64,000 nucleotides of DNA from Sporosarcina sp. D27 (GTDB lineage Bacteria > Bacillota > Bacilli > Bacillales_A > Planococcaceae): positions 124,001 to 188,000 of the forward strand of contig NZ_AZUC01000063.1 in NCBI RefSeq assembly GCF_000586555.1, given 5' to 3'. The notes beneath the pieces are model-generated. The model was not told where the DNA came from, ran no database searches, and saw only the letters and a list, made by a program, of their open reading frames with translations. A program made the translations under genes and the position numbers. The first letter of the stretch is position 1; each line of letters opens with the position of its first letter. Below, in pieces: positions 24,561-32,891 of the stretch.

Positions 24561-26027
24561 CTATATTAATTTCGGACTTTTGCGATGTTTATTAGCTTGT
24601 TCAAAAGCATACGCCAATTGAATTAATATCCCTTCACTAAAGGCGCCACCTGCAAAAGTTATTCCAAATGGTCTTCCACTTGCTTTGTATCCAGCAGGTA
24701 GGGCTAACGATGGATACCCGGCTTTGGCAAAGATTGTTGAACCTATATACGAAGGGAAAAGAATTGCATCAAGATCATGCTTTTTCAAGATATAATCAAT
24801 CCCAGTTTGGGAAAAATATAAATCCTCTAGTTTTGCATCTAAATAGTCCGGATTACTTAACGTATTGGGTAAATCCACAATTTCCTCCAACTTATTCTGT
24901 CCGTATTTCAATGCCTTATCTGCATTACGCTTATTAAACTGAATCAAATCAGTTATAGAATGTACAGGTAAATGCGAGGGGAGTTTGGAAAGATAATTTT
25001 CTAGGCTATGTTTCAATTCCGAATGAAGTACTACCCTTTTCCACTCTCTATGAAAAGAAGGAATGTCTATATCTTCGATGACCAAAGCACCCTCTTCATA
25101 TAAGGTCTGTATGGCATCTTCAAACAATCCCGCGTCATATTCTTGAGATTCATAAAACCCTTTAGAAGCATTTTTGAACACGCCAATTTTAGCACCCTTC
25201 AAACCCAAAGAATCCAAATAAATTGAATAATCCTGTTGTACTCTTCCTTCGCTTTTATGGGTAGCAGGGTCAATCTTATCAACACCAACTAGTGCTCCTA
25301 ATAAAATAGTCGCGTCCGTAACCGTTCTTGCCATTGGTCCTGCCGTATCTTGAGAATATGTGAAAGGGATTATACCAGTCCGGCTAATCAATCCAACAGT
25401 AGGTTTAATACCTACCACAGAATTTGTAACCGCAGGACTTAGAATAGAAGCATCTGTTTCAGTGCCTACAGACAATACTGTGAAATTTGCAGCAACTGCC
25501 ACAGCTGAACCTGAACTTGATCCACCAACAAAAAGTTGAGCATCACCATAAGGATTTAATACTTGCCCCCCTCTGGAACTATAGCCTGCCCACATTGTAT
25601 TTGACATCCCATTAGCTAGTTCTGTCATATTAGCCTTGCCCAAGATTACTGCACCCGCGTTACGGAGCTTTTCAACAAGGAATGCATCATTACTACTAAT
25701 ATGACTTTCTAATGCAAGTGTTCCTGCACTTGTATGCATTGAATCATTTGTTTCAATACTGTCTTTAAGAACAACGGGTATACCGTGTAACGGACCTCTA
25801 ACGCCCTTCACCTTTCGTTCATGGTCTAATGCTTCAGCAATGAATATTGCATCAGGATTTATTTCAAGAATAGAATTTATTTTCGGACCGTCTTGGTCAT
25901 ACCTAGCTATTCTGTGAAGATAATACATAACCAACTCTTTGGAGGTTACTTCTTCGTTTTCTATGGCTTCTTGAATTTCATTAATAGTTAATTCTTCCTT
26001 AAAAAAATTATTAAACTCTATTTCCAA
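24561..26027 (-). CDS. Amidase signature family hydrolase
   Basis: This 488-residue protein is full length for the amidase signature family. The catalytic Lys lies in GIPVVLKDSI, the bridging Ser in GGSSSGSAVAVAAN, and the nucleophile Ser in GTETDASILSPA. GatA-type enzymes act on Gln-tRNA, but stand-alone members in this clade hydrolyse miscellaneous amides; no gatB or gatC is nearby, so a GatA role is unlikely. AAAGGAG precedes the ATG. It is the largest gene in this array and sits between repeats E6 and E5. Confidence 0.9.
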   Translation of the reverse strand: MEIEFNNFFKEELTINEIQEAIENEEVTSKELVMYYLHRIARYDQDGPKINSILEINPDAIFIAEALDHERKVKGVRGPLHGIPVVLKDSIETNDSMHTSAGTLALESHISSNDAFLVEKLRNAGAVILGKANMTELANGMSNTMWAGYSSRGGQVLNPYGDAQLFVGGSSSGSAVAVAANFTVLSVGTETDASILSPAVTNSVVGIKPTVGLISRTGIIPFTYSQDTAGPMARTVTDATILLGALVGVDKIDPATHKSEGRVQQDYSIYLDSLGLKGAKIGVFKNASKGFYESQEYDAGLFEDAIQTLYEEGALVIEDIDIPSFHREWKRVVLHSELKHSLENYLSKLPSHLPVHSITDLIQFNKRNADKALKYGQNKLEEIVDLPNTLSNPDYLDAKLEDLYFSQTGIDYILKKHDLDAILFPSYIGSTIFAKAGYPSLALPAGYKASGRPFGITFAGGAFSEGILIQLAYAFEQANKHRKSPKLI

Positions 26028-26105
26028 TAGTATGCTCCTTTTTACTTCGTTTTTTATTCATAAGTAATTATTCAATATGATTTTGAATATACTTTTTCAA
26101 TTAAA

Positions 26106-26150
26106 TGGCCCTATTGCGACATAGTCGTGTTACTGAAATGCCCCCGATTT
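26106..26150 (-). repeat. Cassette-boundary repeat E6
   Basis: Gene-sense ATCGGGGGCATTTCAG, then CGACTATGTCG hairpin, then CAATAGGGCCATTT. Confidence 0.82.
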
Positions 26151-26177
26151 ATGAAGATTTCCGTTTATTTACGATAC

Positions 26178-26336
26178 CTATTCTTTGTCGTCTATGTACT
26201 TTCTAATCTCATCTATCTTTTTGTCCATTTCGTTTAATTTAGCTTTCGTATGTTTTATAAAATCAGCGACTTTTAAGATTAAGTAAATGATAATAATAAA
26301 GATTATAATATCTACTCCAAAATCAACAGCACTCAT
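26178..26336 (-). CDS. Tiny membrane protein, one helix plus charged coil (52 aa)
   Basis: The ATG at 26336 follows GAGGTGGGAAGGT. Residues 5-22 are an almost pure Ile/Leu/Val membrane helix (VDIIIFIIIIYLILKVA). The rest is a charged helix with heptad-like spacing (KLNEMDKKIDEIRKYI). No family recognised with certainty; it resembles DUF4083-like small proteins in layout. It forms its own unit between repeats E7 and E6. Confidence 0.65.
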   Translation of the reverse strand: MSAVDFGVDIIIFIIIIYLILKVADFIKHTKAKLNEMDKKIDEIRKYIDDKE

Positions 26337-26379
26337 ACCTTCCCACCTCTTTTTTTATAAGATTATTCTATGCAACTAG

Positions 26380-26420
26380 CTGGCCCGTTTCAGGCACAGT
26401 GCTTATTCCGCTACCTACCT
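26380..26420 (-). repeat. Cassette-boundary repeat E7
   Basis: Gene-sense GCGGAATAAGCACTGTGCC then TGAAACGGGCCAGC. The CGGGGGC end has diverged. Confidence 0.6.
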
Positions 26421-26429
26421 TTTGTGTAA

Positions 26430-26561
26430 TTATTCACTTTTTTCTACTAGCCTTTTCAACAGTTCTTTAATTTCTTTATTTTGTTGAGTCTCTTTTCTAA
26501 GTTGCGTGTCTATTGAAAGAAGAAAAATTATTGTAATAGTAAAACCTATAAGAAGACTCAC
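26430..26561 (-). CDS. Tiny membrane protein, one helix plus charged coil (43 aa)
   Basis: The GTG at 26561 lies 6 bp after GGGGGA. Residues 2-16 form a hydrophobic helix (SLLIGFTITIIFLLS); the C-terminal 25 residues are Lys/Glu/Gln-rich (TQQNKEIKELLKRLVEKSE). It is too short for routine gene calling, but the ribosome site, the clean architecture and its position between repeats E8 and E7 support it. Function unknown. Confidence 0.55.
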   Translation of the reverse strand: MSLLIGFTITIIFLLSIDTQLRKETQQNKEIKELLKRLVEKSE

Positions 26562-26594
26562 TGTGATTCCCCCTTATCTACTTTTCCAATATAA

Positions 26595-26640
26595 TCTGAC
26601 CCTATCGCTGCACGGAAGTGTACCATTAACGCATCAGTTA
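26595..26640 (-). repeat. Cassette-boundary repeat E8
   Basis: Gene-sense GATGCGTTAATGGTACACTT then GCAGCGATAGGGTCAGA. It begins about 12 bp after the stop of the GNAT gene and shares the GGGTCAGA end with E21. Confidence 0.65.
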
Positions 26641-26651
26641 ATATAAAAAAA

Positions 26652-27176
26652 TTATAATATAGTCCTAAGATCTTCCCATCCATATACAAGTTCGGAAAGT
26701 TTCTTACCACCAATCTCTACTTCAACAGTATCTATTTTTCTTCCCCCTAGTGACTCATAAAACTTACGAGAATTATTGTTTTCCAAAACAAGAACAAGCA
26801 TTGAGTTCAGTCCAACTCCAATAATGTCATTGATGATTGGCTTAACAAGTGCTGTTCCAATTCCCTTTCCCTGATAATCTTGTAAAATATAGATGGCGTA
26901 TAACTCCCCATCACAGCCCTTATAGTTACCGCTTCTTTCTTTACCTCCTTTGGCAAACCCAACTATTTCTCCACCGTTGTTTTCCGCTATATAAATACCC
27001 CCATGGGGAATGGCATTGGTCCACATCTGTTCACGACTTTCATACGAAAGGCTCGTTAAATATTCATCTGGCACTATGTTTGCATATGTTGTTTTCCAAC
27101 TGTCGACGTGTACTTTAGCTATTCCGACAGCATCTGTAACAACTGCTTTTCTAATTTTATAAAGGTCGATATCCAC
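26652..27176 (-). CDS. GNAT-family N-acetyltransferase
   Basis: This 174-residue GNAT begins with the usual IRKAVVTDAVGIAKVHVDSW beta1-alpha1 segment and has the acetyl-CoA loop in ILQDYQGKGIGTALV (Q/RxxGxG/A) and motif B in ENNNSRKFYESLGGRKI. These Bacillus-type stand-alone GNATs acetylate small amines or drugs; the substrate is not predictable. GGGGGATTAAAT precedes the ATG. It is a single-gene unit between repeats E9 and E8. Confidence 0.88.
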   Translation of the reverse strand: MDIDLYKIRKAVVTDAVGIAKVHVDSWKTTYANIVPDEYLTSLSYESREQMWTNAIPHGGIYIAENNGGEIVGFAKGGKERSGNYKGCDGELYAIYILQDYQGKGIGTALVKPIINDIIGVGLNSMLVLVLENNNSRKFYESLGGRKIDTVEVEIGGKKLSELVYGWEDLRTIL

Positions 27177-27205
27177 TTATTTAATCCCCCTCCAAATTCC
27201 ACAAA

Positions 27206-27250
27206 ATGGCTTGTTTGAAGCTCAGCTGTTGTTACACAACCGCACCCTAT
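27206..27250 (-). repeat. Cassette-boundary repeat E9
   Basis: Gene-sense AGGGTGCGGTTGTGTAAC then GCTTCAAACAAGCCAT. Diverged at both ends but with the same spacing and strand. Confidence 0.55.
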
Positions 27251-27302
27251 AAACTAAAAGTGGACACAGTTGCTCATTAGCTCTTTGGATTGTCTACCTT
27301 TT

Positions 27303-27479
27303 TTACTGATTAAGGTTATCTATTTTCTTTTCAATTCTATCGAGTTGCTGTTTTCTCTTATTTTTAGAACGAACCAATAATACAATCAAAGCTATAATTA
27401 TCACTGTAAAACCTAGTGAAACCAGAGTAAATACGATATCTCCTAAGTTAACCGTGCTATTAATAGAGTCTAAATTAAT
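27303..27479 (-). CDS. Tiny membrane protein, one helix plus basic coil (58 aa), possible ATT start
   Basis: The open frame INLDSINSTVNLGDIVF continues with a strong membrane helix (residues 14-36) and a basic coil (KNKRKQQLDRIEKKIDNLNQ). AGGAGG lies 8 bp before an ATT codon, in place of the expected ATG; no ATG, GTG or TTG in frame is placed as well. Either a rare ATT start is used or the start codon has mutated and the gene is weakly expressed. Layout is like DUF4083 proteins. It lies between repeats E10 and E9. Confidence 0.5.
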   Translation of the reverse strand: MNLDSINSTVNLGDIVFTLVSLGFTVIIIALIVLLVRSKNKRKQQLDRIEKKIDNLNQ

Positions 27480-27510
27480 TTCCCTCTCCTCCTCTTCAAC
27501 TTCTAATCAT

Positions 27511-27555
27511 CTTGCTGGATTGAAACGTACTCTGTCTGCAACAACTACACCCCAT
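27511..27555 (-). repeat. Cassette-boundary repeat E10
   Basis: Gene-sense GGGGTGTAGTTGTTGCAGA then GTACGTTTCAATCCAGCAAGA. It lies 20 bp after the stop of the next tiny gene. Confidence 0.6.
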
Positions 27556-27574
27556 AAACATCAATACAAATAAT

Positions 27575-27754
27575 TTATTCTAGAATGCTTTTAACTTTTT
27601 CAAAAAGATATAATATTCCAATAACTATCAAAATAACCATAGCCACAATATAAAAACTTGATTGAAAGGTATGACTTAGAGATGTCATGCTGCTTACTAC
27701 TACACTTCCTAAAACAAAAAATAATATTACCATGGACAATACTCTGTCCTTCAT
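27575..27754 (-). CDS. Tiny membrane protein, two helices (59 aa)
   Basis: The ATG at 27754 follows GGGGTGGATCA. The product MKDRVLSMVILFFVLGSVVV has a first helix at residues 6-22 and a second at 35-52 (IVAMVILIVIGILYLF), with a short Ser/Thr/His loop and the basic end EKVKSILE. No family recognised. It forms its own unit between E11 and E10. Confidence 0.6.
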   Translation of the reverse strand: MKDRVLSMVILFFVLGSVVVSSMTSLSHTFQSSFYIVAMVILIVIGILYLFEKVKSILE

Positions 27755-27793
27755 ATTGATCCACCCCCATAACTTCCAATCTTATAGAATCAA

Positions 27794-27828
27794 AATGGAC
27801 TTTATGCGAGATTTGCGCAAGAGATTAT
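27794..27828 (-). repeat. Cassette-boundary repeat, partial copy E11
   Basis: Gene-sense CTTGCGCAAATCTCGCATAA then AGTCCATTTT resembles the inner and 3' parts of the family. Confidence 0.4.
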
Positions 27829-27892
27829 AAAGCAATCTCACCCTTTGCTGAAAGTCAAAAAAGAATTCAACTCACAACTCCAGAGTAATAAG

Positions 27893-28468
27893 TCAACATT
27901 TAATTTCAAACCATCCTGTTTCATCCAGAAAGTCTTCTCTTGACAATCTACAGCCAGAAATAAATTGACGATATGCAGTGATAGTACCATCGTGGGAAAC
28001 TACATAAATTTTATGTATATTCAATAACTTCAACCTCTCAATAAATTCGTGCGCAATCTTATTGTATTCACTATCCGGCAGAGTATTAATACCTTCATCC
28101 CATAAATAGGAAGAAACATTTGTATCTAATTCTAGATCTGGATAATCTCTTTTTATTATTTCTAAATCAATAATTTCATCGCAAGGCAATGTCTTTCCAT
28201 TTGTACGAGTAGGAAATATTCGTGGAGAAACCAATGGACTTACAACTTTACGACAGTCAATATTATTAGTCCAAATCAGCGCAGTTTCTAAGGTTCTTCT
28301 AATAGGGCTAATAAATATAATATCCTCATTCTTTAAAAAGAACTTTTTCCATAACAACTTCGCTTGATTTATTCCCTTTACTGTTAATGAGGGATTCTTT
28401 ATGTGCAAGCTACTTGGTAAGTTTAACGTGTGTTCACCTTGGCCATGACGAATAAATATCAACTCCAC
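27893..28468 (-). CDS. Histidine phosphatase family protein
   Basis: This 191-residue protein starts ELIFIRHGQGEH, with the phospho-accepting His in the RHG motif; the partner arginine is in ISPIRRTLETA and the second catalytic His in YVVSHDGTITAY. That is a complete phosphoglycerate-mutase-like (branch 1) phosphatase site. I chose the GTG at 28468 after GGTGGTGAT; an ATG 18 bp upstream has no ribosome site. The substrate is unknown. Single gene in the array. Confidence 0.85.
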   Translation of the reverse strand: MELIFIRHGQGEHTLNLPSSLHIKNPSLTVKGINQAKLLWKKFFLKNEDIIFISPIRRTLETALIWTNNIDCRKVVSPLVSPRIFPTRTNGKTLPCDEIIDLEIIKRDYPDLELDTNVSSYLWDEGINTLPDSEYNKIAHEFIERLKLLNIHKIYVVSHDGTITAYRQFISGCRLSREDFLDETGWFEIKC

Positions 28469-28530
28469 TTGATCACCACCAATCATAGTTACAATTTAAA
28501 ATAAATTATTCAAATCTTAGTTCAAGTTCC

Positions 28531-28547
28531 TTAATAGCCCCGTTTGC
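28531..28547 (-). repeat. Cassette-boundary repeat, 5' fragment E12
   Basis: Gene-sense CAAACGGGGCTATTAA just after the SDR stop codon matches only the first part of the family. Confidence 0.4.
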
Positions 28548-28557
28548 CGTATTTAAA

Positions 28558-29337
28558 TTATCTACCTGCATACCCACCTTCAGATTTGATGACTTGACCT
28601 GTAATCCACTCGGACTCATCACTAGCTAAAAATTTTATTAATCTTGCGGCATCCTCCGGTTTTCCAACACGCCCTGTAGGGAAAAATTGTGATAATGAAT
28701 CTTTTATTTCTTTATCCATCCAGCCTGAATCTGTTGGCCCCGGGTCAATTGAATTGACGGTAATTCCAATGGGAGCAAGTCCTACTGATAGTGGTTCCGT
28801 TATTGCGATTAGCATACCTTTCGAAGCAATATAGGCTAGATTATTGGGATCTGGCCCTTTTGAGACAAAATTAATGATTCTTCCACCACTTTTACCAGAA
28901 AAAGCCATCTCAAACCTTTTAGCAAATTCCGTGCTTAGTAAAATTGTTCCACTGTTGTTTATCTGATAATGTCTATCAAGAACTTCTGAGTTCATGGAAC
29001 GGAAGTTAACTGATTTTTGATAGGTGGCATTGTTTATTAACACACTTGCCGTACCAAGAGTCTTTTCAGTACAATTTAAAATCTTTGTTGGTGCTTCTGG
29101 TTCTGACAAATCAGCCTCCATATGATGGCACCGTACTCCAAAACTTTTTATCTTGTTACTTAAAGCATAAGGATAATCTTCTTCTGCCCCAATGCCTTCA
29201 TTTTTGTCATAATCGCTCCAATGGGTAAAAAAGATATCTGCACCTGCTTCTGCAAGCATTAAACAAATTGCAGAGCCAATACCTCGGGAACGACTTGCAC
29301 CAGTAACAATTGCTATTTTCCCATTTAAAATGCCCAT
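28558..29337 (-). CDS. Short-chain dehydrogenase/reductase (FabG-like SDR)
   Basis: This 259-residue classical SDR has the dinucleotide motif TGASRSRGIGSA at residues 13-24, the NNAT-type motif (VLINNATYQ), and the catalytic YIASKG with an upstream Ser (FVSKGPDPNN). The C-terminal WITGQVIKSEGGY is the usual SDR end. It is an NAD(P)H-dependent oxidoreductase of unknown substrate, close to the 3-oxoacyl-ACP reductase-like SDRs that occur as stand-alone accessory genes in Bacillus. GGGGAGGAAAAT precedes the ATG. Confidence 0.9.
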   Translation of the reverse strand: MGILNGKIAIVTGASRSRGIGSAICLMLAEAGADIFFTHWSDYDKNEGIGAEEDYPYALSNKIKSFGVRCHHMEADLSEPEAPTKILNCTEKTLGTASVLINNATYQKSVNFRSMNSEVLDRHYQINNSGTILLSTEFAKRFEMAFSGKSGGRIINFVSKGPDPNNLAYIASKGMLIAITEPLSVGLAPIGITVNSIDPGPTDSGWMDKEIKDSLSQFFPTGRVGKPEDAARLIKFLASDESEWITGQVIKSEGGYAGR

Positions 29338-29439
29338 ATTTTCCTCCCCATCATTGTTTCGAAAACTATTTTTCCCTTATACTCAAAAGCCACAGGTCCA
29401 TTTTTCAGAATCACCGCAGATGATGGCGTAAAACTATTT

Positions 29440-29676
29440 TCACTGATTATATTTTTGCGGATTATTGAAAAAATCAACATAATTGTATCTTCCAATTAAG
29501 TCAAAAGTCTTCTCAGTTTCATTAAATTCAAGTACAATCACTTCTCCGCGCATGCCTGAGTCCAAAGCAGTATCAATAATAGCTATTCGATTTTCCCCCA
29601 GTTGATCAATTCTCTTTGTCAATTTTGCCCTATTTGCTGAAATTAGTATTTCGTCATATCCATTAAATTGTATCAA
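29440..29676 (-). CDS. Hypothetical protein (78 aa)
   Basis: I do not recognise this small soluble protein. It has a central segment ENRIAIIDTALDSGMRGEVIVLEF with alternating hydrophobic residues suggesting a small beta sheet. The start is TTG at 29676 with a weak GTGGAAA site. It may be real because of its position and balanced composition, but evidence is thin. Confidence 0.45.
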   Translation of the reverse strand: MIQFNGYDEILISANRAKLTKRIDQLGENRIAIIDTALDSGMRGEVIVLEFNETEKTFDLIGRYNYVDFFNNPQKYNQ

Positions 29677-29881
29677 ATTTCCACTTCTAATATTGCTCTT
29701 TTTTCAAAATAATCAATTTCCGTTATAAATGCTCAAAAAACCAATTTTAAACAACAACATAAACTGTGCTGCTATACCTTCCATGCGAAGGCTTTTTGAA
29801 GGATAGAATTTCTACCACTTGAATAGATGCCCTTTCTGATATGCATGCTGATAACTATGTATGTCAGAATGGAGAGTTATT

Positions 29882-30202
29882 ATGCTGAAAAGCTCTGTTT
29901 CAGTTGTCACGACTCGATTGCTCTGGTTATTATTAGGCTTGTCTCTAGTTGACGCTTTAGCAACCGATTTCGGATTACGCTTTGAGCTGATTGAGGAAGC
30001 GAATCCAATGATGGATTACGTATATGAAAGTAGTGTTATTGGGTTTTACTTTGTAAAGCTCGTCCTTCCTATTAGCCTATTTACTCTTCAATCGGTAGTT
30101 GCACGTTCTAGATTCGTGCAAAGACTCCTCCAATTAACGATTGGTCTTTACGTCGTAATATCGGGGTTACACGTTTTTTGGTTTGTGCTTCAATTCTCAT
30201 AA
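29882..30202 (+). CDS. DUF5658-type membrane protein
   Basis: This 106-residue protein has three membrane helices and the N-terminal pattern LLLGLSLVDALATDFGLRFELIEEANPMM, which is the DUF5658 signature (helix, then Asp and a conserved EANPM turn). GGAGAG lies 7 bp before the ATG at 29882, so the upstream in-frame ATG at 29861 is unlikely. Function unknown. Divergent side of the array ends here and core genes resume. Confidence 0.75.
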   Translation: MLKSSVSVVTTRLLWLLLGLSLVDALATDFGLRFELIEEANPMMDYVYESSVIGFYFVKLVLPISLFTLQSVVARSRFVQRLLQLTIGLYVVISGLHVFWFVLQFS

Positions 30203-30282
30203 AGAATATCCCGTATTTCATCTAAAATCGTGTTGGTGCTATACTGTCAGTACAACGACTTTGGGAAATGGCGGGTACATAG

Positions 30283-32235
30283 ATGAAACAAACAATAGGA
30301 ATTCTCGCGCATGTGGACGCGGGGAAAACGACATTTTCAGAACAACTTCTTTTCTTGACGAAACAAATACGGGAACGTGGTCGTGTGGATCATCAGGATG
30401 CTTTTTTAGATAATCATTCGATTGAACGCGCTCGAGGAATTACTGTGTTTGCAGAACAGGCGGAGATTGAATATGAAGGAAGCTCATTTACACTAATCGA
30501 TACTCCAGGTCATGCCGACTTCTCCCCCGAAATGGAAAGGGCAGTCCAAGTGATGGACGCAGCGATTGTATTGGTTAGTGCTGTCGATGGTGTCCAAGGG
30601 CATACGGAGCGGGTCTGGCAATTGCTGCGAGATGCGAAAGTTCCAACATTTTTGTTCATTAACAAAATGGATCGCGAAACAGCTGATGCGGCTTCTAGTA
30701 TGAGCGAGCTTCAGGAGTCCTTGTCAGTAGATTGTTTTGACTTGAGCCAAATTGGAACCGATGGAACCATGTCAGAAGAATTGGCAGAGTGGCTTGCGGA
30801 GCGTGATGATACATTACTCAATCGCTATTTGGAGTCTGGTTATGATAAAGATTTTTGGATGGAAACGCTAAAGCTACTTGTACAGGACGGAAAAGTTTTT
30901 CCAAGTGGACACGGATCTGCATTGAAGGATATTGGCATTGAATCTTTCTTTGCTTCATTTGTACATCTCATAGAAAGAACGGAAACGGATAACGATAGTA
31001 GGCCATTTACTGCATCCGTTTATAAAATTCGCCATGATGAGAATGGACAACGCATCACGTTTTTAAAAATTTTAAGCGGTACTCTTCATGTACGTGATGA
31101 ATTGACGGTCGGTGGTCAGGATGAAAAAGTTACACAAATCAGGATATATAGCGGTACTAAATTCAACCCAATCCCCGAAGCAACTGTTGGCGATTTAGTT
31201 GCTGTAACAGGTCTGACGAATGCATCTGCTGGAGACACGATTGGTCTCGCAGACGACCGTAATCCTTACAGTTCGAAACCTGCACTTAAAGCGGCTGTCC
31301 AGTATGATTCCACCTATTCCAGTAAAGACGTGTGGAATGTATTCAATATGCTCGATGCTGAAGATCCTACACTACATGCGGTTTGGAATGAGCATAGCCA
31401 GGAAATCGAAATTCGGGTCATGGGTGTGATCCAGCTTGAAGTACTTCACCATATTGTGTACGAACGGTTCAATATGAATGTTACTTTCGGAACTCCCACC
31501 ATTCTTTATAAGGAAACGATTGCTTCGACAGTTACTGGATACGGCCATTTCGAACCGTTAAAACATTATGCCGAAGTGCACGTTAAAATGGAACCTGCTG
31601 AGCGTGGTTCAGGCATTCACTTTACGTCAAGTTGCCATACGGATGCCCTTTCTCCTGGTCATCAACGTGTCATTGAAAAGCATTTATTTGAACGCGATCA
31701 TCATGGGATCTTAACGGGTTCCCCGCTTACCGATGTTTCCGTTACGTTACTAACAGGGCGTTCACATAACGAGCATACCTCTGGCGGTGATTTCAGAGAA
31801 TCTCTGTTCCGCGCACTCCGACAGGGATTGGAGCAAGCGGAAAACCTACTTCTTGAGCCCTACTATGCATTTAAAATGAAAATCGATAGCGACCATATTG
31901 GACGAGCTTTGACGGACATACAAACGGCTCATGGAATTTTTCATGCTCCAGAAACCTCCGGGCACTATACGGTTGTCACTGGACGTGTCCCTGTTGCATC
32001 CTTCATGAATTACAGTACTGAATTTGCTTCTTACACAGGAGGCAAAGGAGTTCTCATTCTGACGTTGGATGGATATGGCCCATGTCACAATCCAGAACAA
32101 GTGATAGATCGGATTGGATACGACAAATCGGCTGATCCGGAATACTCGTCTTCATCGGTGTTTTGTGCAAAAGGCAAAGGGTACGTGGTCCCCTGGCAAG
32201 AAGCTAAGGCTGCCATGCATTGTGAAGTTGAGTAG
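30283..32235 (+). CDS. EF-G-like translation-factor GTPase (TetM/TetO family relative)
   Basis: This 650-residue protein has the full ribosomal-protection layout: GTPase domain with P-loop AHVDAGKTT (9-17), DTPGH (73-77) and NKMD (127-130), then EF-G domains II to V. TetM-family proteins remove tetracycline from the ribosome; many Bacillales carry chromosomal relatives with unproven resistance roles, and that is how I rate this one. A C-terminal extension with several Cys and His residues (TLDGYGPCHNPEQV) follows domain V. It overlaps nothing and is followed 15 bp later by ypsA. Confidence 0.88.
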   Translation: MKQTIGILAHVDAGKTTFSEQLLFLTKQIRERGRVDHQDAFLDNHSIERARGITVFAEQAEIEYEGSSFTLIDTPGHADFSPEMERAVQVMDAAIVLVSAVDGVQGHTERVWQLLRDAKVPTFLFINKMDRETADAASSMSELQESLSVDCFDLSQIGTDGTMSEELAEWLAERDDTLLNRYLESGYDKDFWMETLKLLVQDGKVFPSGHGSALKDIGIESFFASFVHLIERTETDNDSRPFTASVYKIRHDENGQRITFLKILSGTLHVRDELTVGGQDEKVTQIRIYSGTKFNPIPEATVGDLVAVTGLTNASAGDTIGLADDRNPYSSKPALKAAVQYDSTYSSKDVWNVFNMLDAEDPTLHAVWNEHSQEIEIRVMGVIQLEVLHHIVYERFNMNVTFGTPTILYKETIASTVTGYGHFEPLKHYAEVHVKMEPAERGSGIHFTSSCHTDALSPGHQRVIEKHLFERDHHGILTGSPLTDVSVTLLTGRSHNEHTSGGDFRESLFRALRQGLEQAENLLLEPYYAFKMKIDSDHIGRALTDIQTAHGIFHAPETSGHYTVVTGRVPVASFMNYSTEFASYTGGKGVLILTLDGYGPCHNPEQVIDRIGYDKSADPEYSSSSVFCAKGKGYVVPWQEAKAAMHCEVE

Positions 32236-32250
32236 AAAGGAAGAGTTTTC

Positions 32251-32820
32251 ATGAAACGAGTAATTGTTACTGGCTATAAACCCCATGAACTTGGGATTTT
32301 TGACGCAAAGCACCCAGGAATTAATATCATAAAAAAAGCTTTGACAGACAGGCTTCAAGGACTTGTCGAGAATGGATTGGAATGGGTCATTATTAGTGGT
32401 CAGCCTGGGTGTGAAACTTGGGCGGGACAAGTCGTGGATGATTTGAGAGATACTTTTCCTAGTCTTCAACTCGCACTTATAACACCTTTTTTAGAGCAGG
32501 ATAAAAACTGGAATGATGCGAAAAAGCAAGATTATGAAGAGCTCCAGCTTATAGCGGATTATCAAGTGAGTTTGACGAAACGCCCATATGAAGCACCCTG
32601 GCAATTCATCGAGCGAGATAAGTTCTTATTGAGGAATTCAGACGGCCTGCTTGTCGTTTACGACGAAGAAAACGATGGTTCACCGAAGTTTATGAAGCGG
32701 ATGGCTGAAAAGTTTGCCGAGAAGCAGTCGTATGAAGTCTTAACGATTACTGCAGATGATTTACAACTGATTGCTGAAGACATCCAACGTGCGGAACAAG
32801 ATTCCTTTATGGAATTTTGA
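32251..32820 (+). CDS. ypsA: YpsA family protein (DUF1273, SLOG superfamily)
   Basis: This 189-residue cytosolic protein begins RVIVTGYKPHELGIFD and has WVIISGQPGCETWAGQV and SDGLLVVYDEENDGSPKFM, the DUF1273/YpsA nucleotide-binding-like motifs. YpsA influences cell division and FtsZ localisation in B. subtilis and S. aureus; its ligand is not known. It starts after GAAAGGAAGAG, 15 bp from the GTPase stop, so the two are probably co-transcribed. In other Bacilli ypsA is next to gpsB; here it is not. Confidence 0.9.
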   Translation: MKRVIVTGYKPHELGIFDAKHPGINIIKKALTDRLQGLVENGLEWVIISGQPGCETWAGQVVDDLRDTFPSLQLALITPFLEQDKNWNDAKKQDYEELQLIADYQVSLTKRPYEAPWQFIERDKFLLRNSDGLLVVYDEENDGSPKFMKRMAEKFAEKQSYEVLTITADDLQLIAEDIQRAEQDSFMEF

Positions 32821-32849
32821 CAAGCAAGTTGTATCATTTTTAAACAGAG

Positions 32850-32882
32850 AAAAGGCAGAGCGCATATGCACTCTGCCTTTTC
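32850..32882. terminator. Bidirectional terminator between ypsA and ctaB
   Basis: AAAAGGCAGAG pairs with CTCTGCCTTTT around a 10-base loop. Confidence 0.9.
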
Positions 32883-32891
32883 TTTGTTTAA

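Noticed and set aside
24561-26027. GatA subunit of Glu-tRNA(Gln) amidotransferase
   Set aside because: No gatB or gatC beside it, and it lies in an accessory cassette.
30283-32235. Assignment as tet(M) resistance gene
   Set aside because: Only family-level similarity; many Bacillales carry such GTPases, and resistance cannot be read from the sequence.
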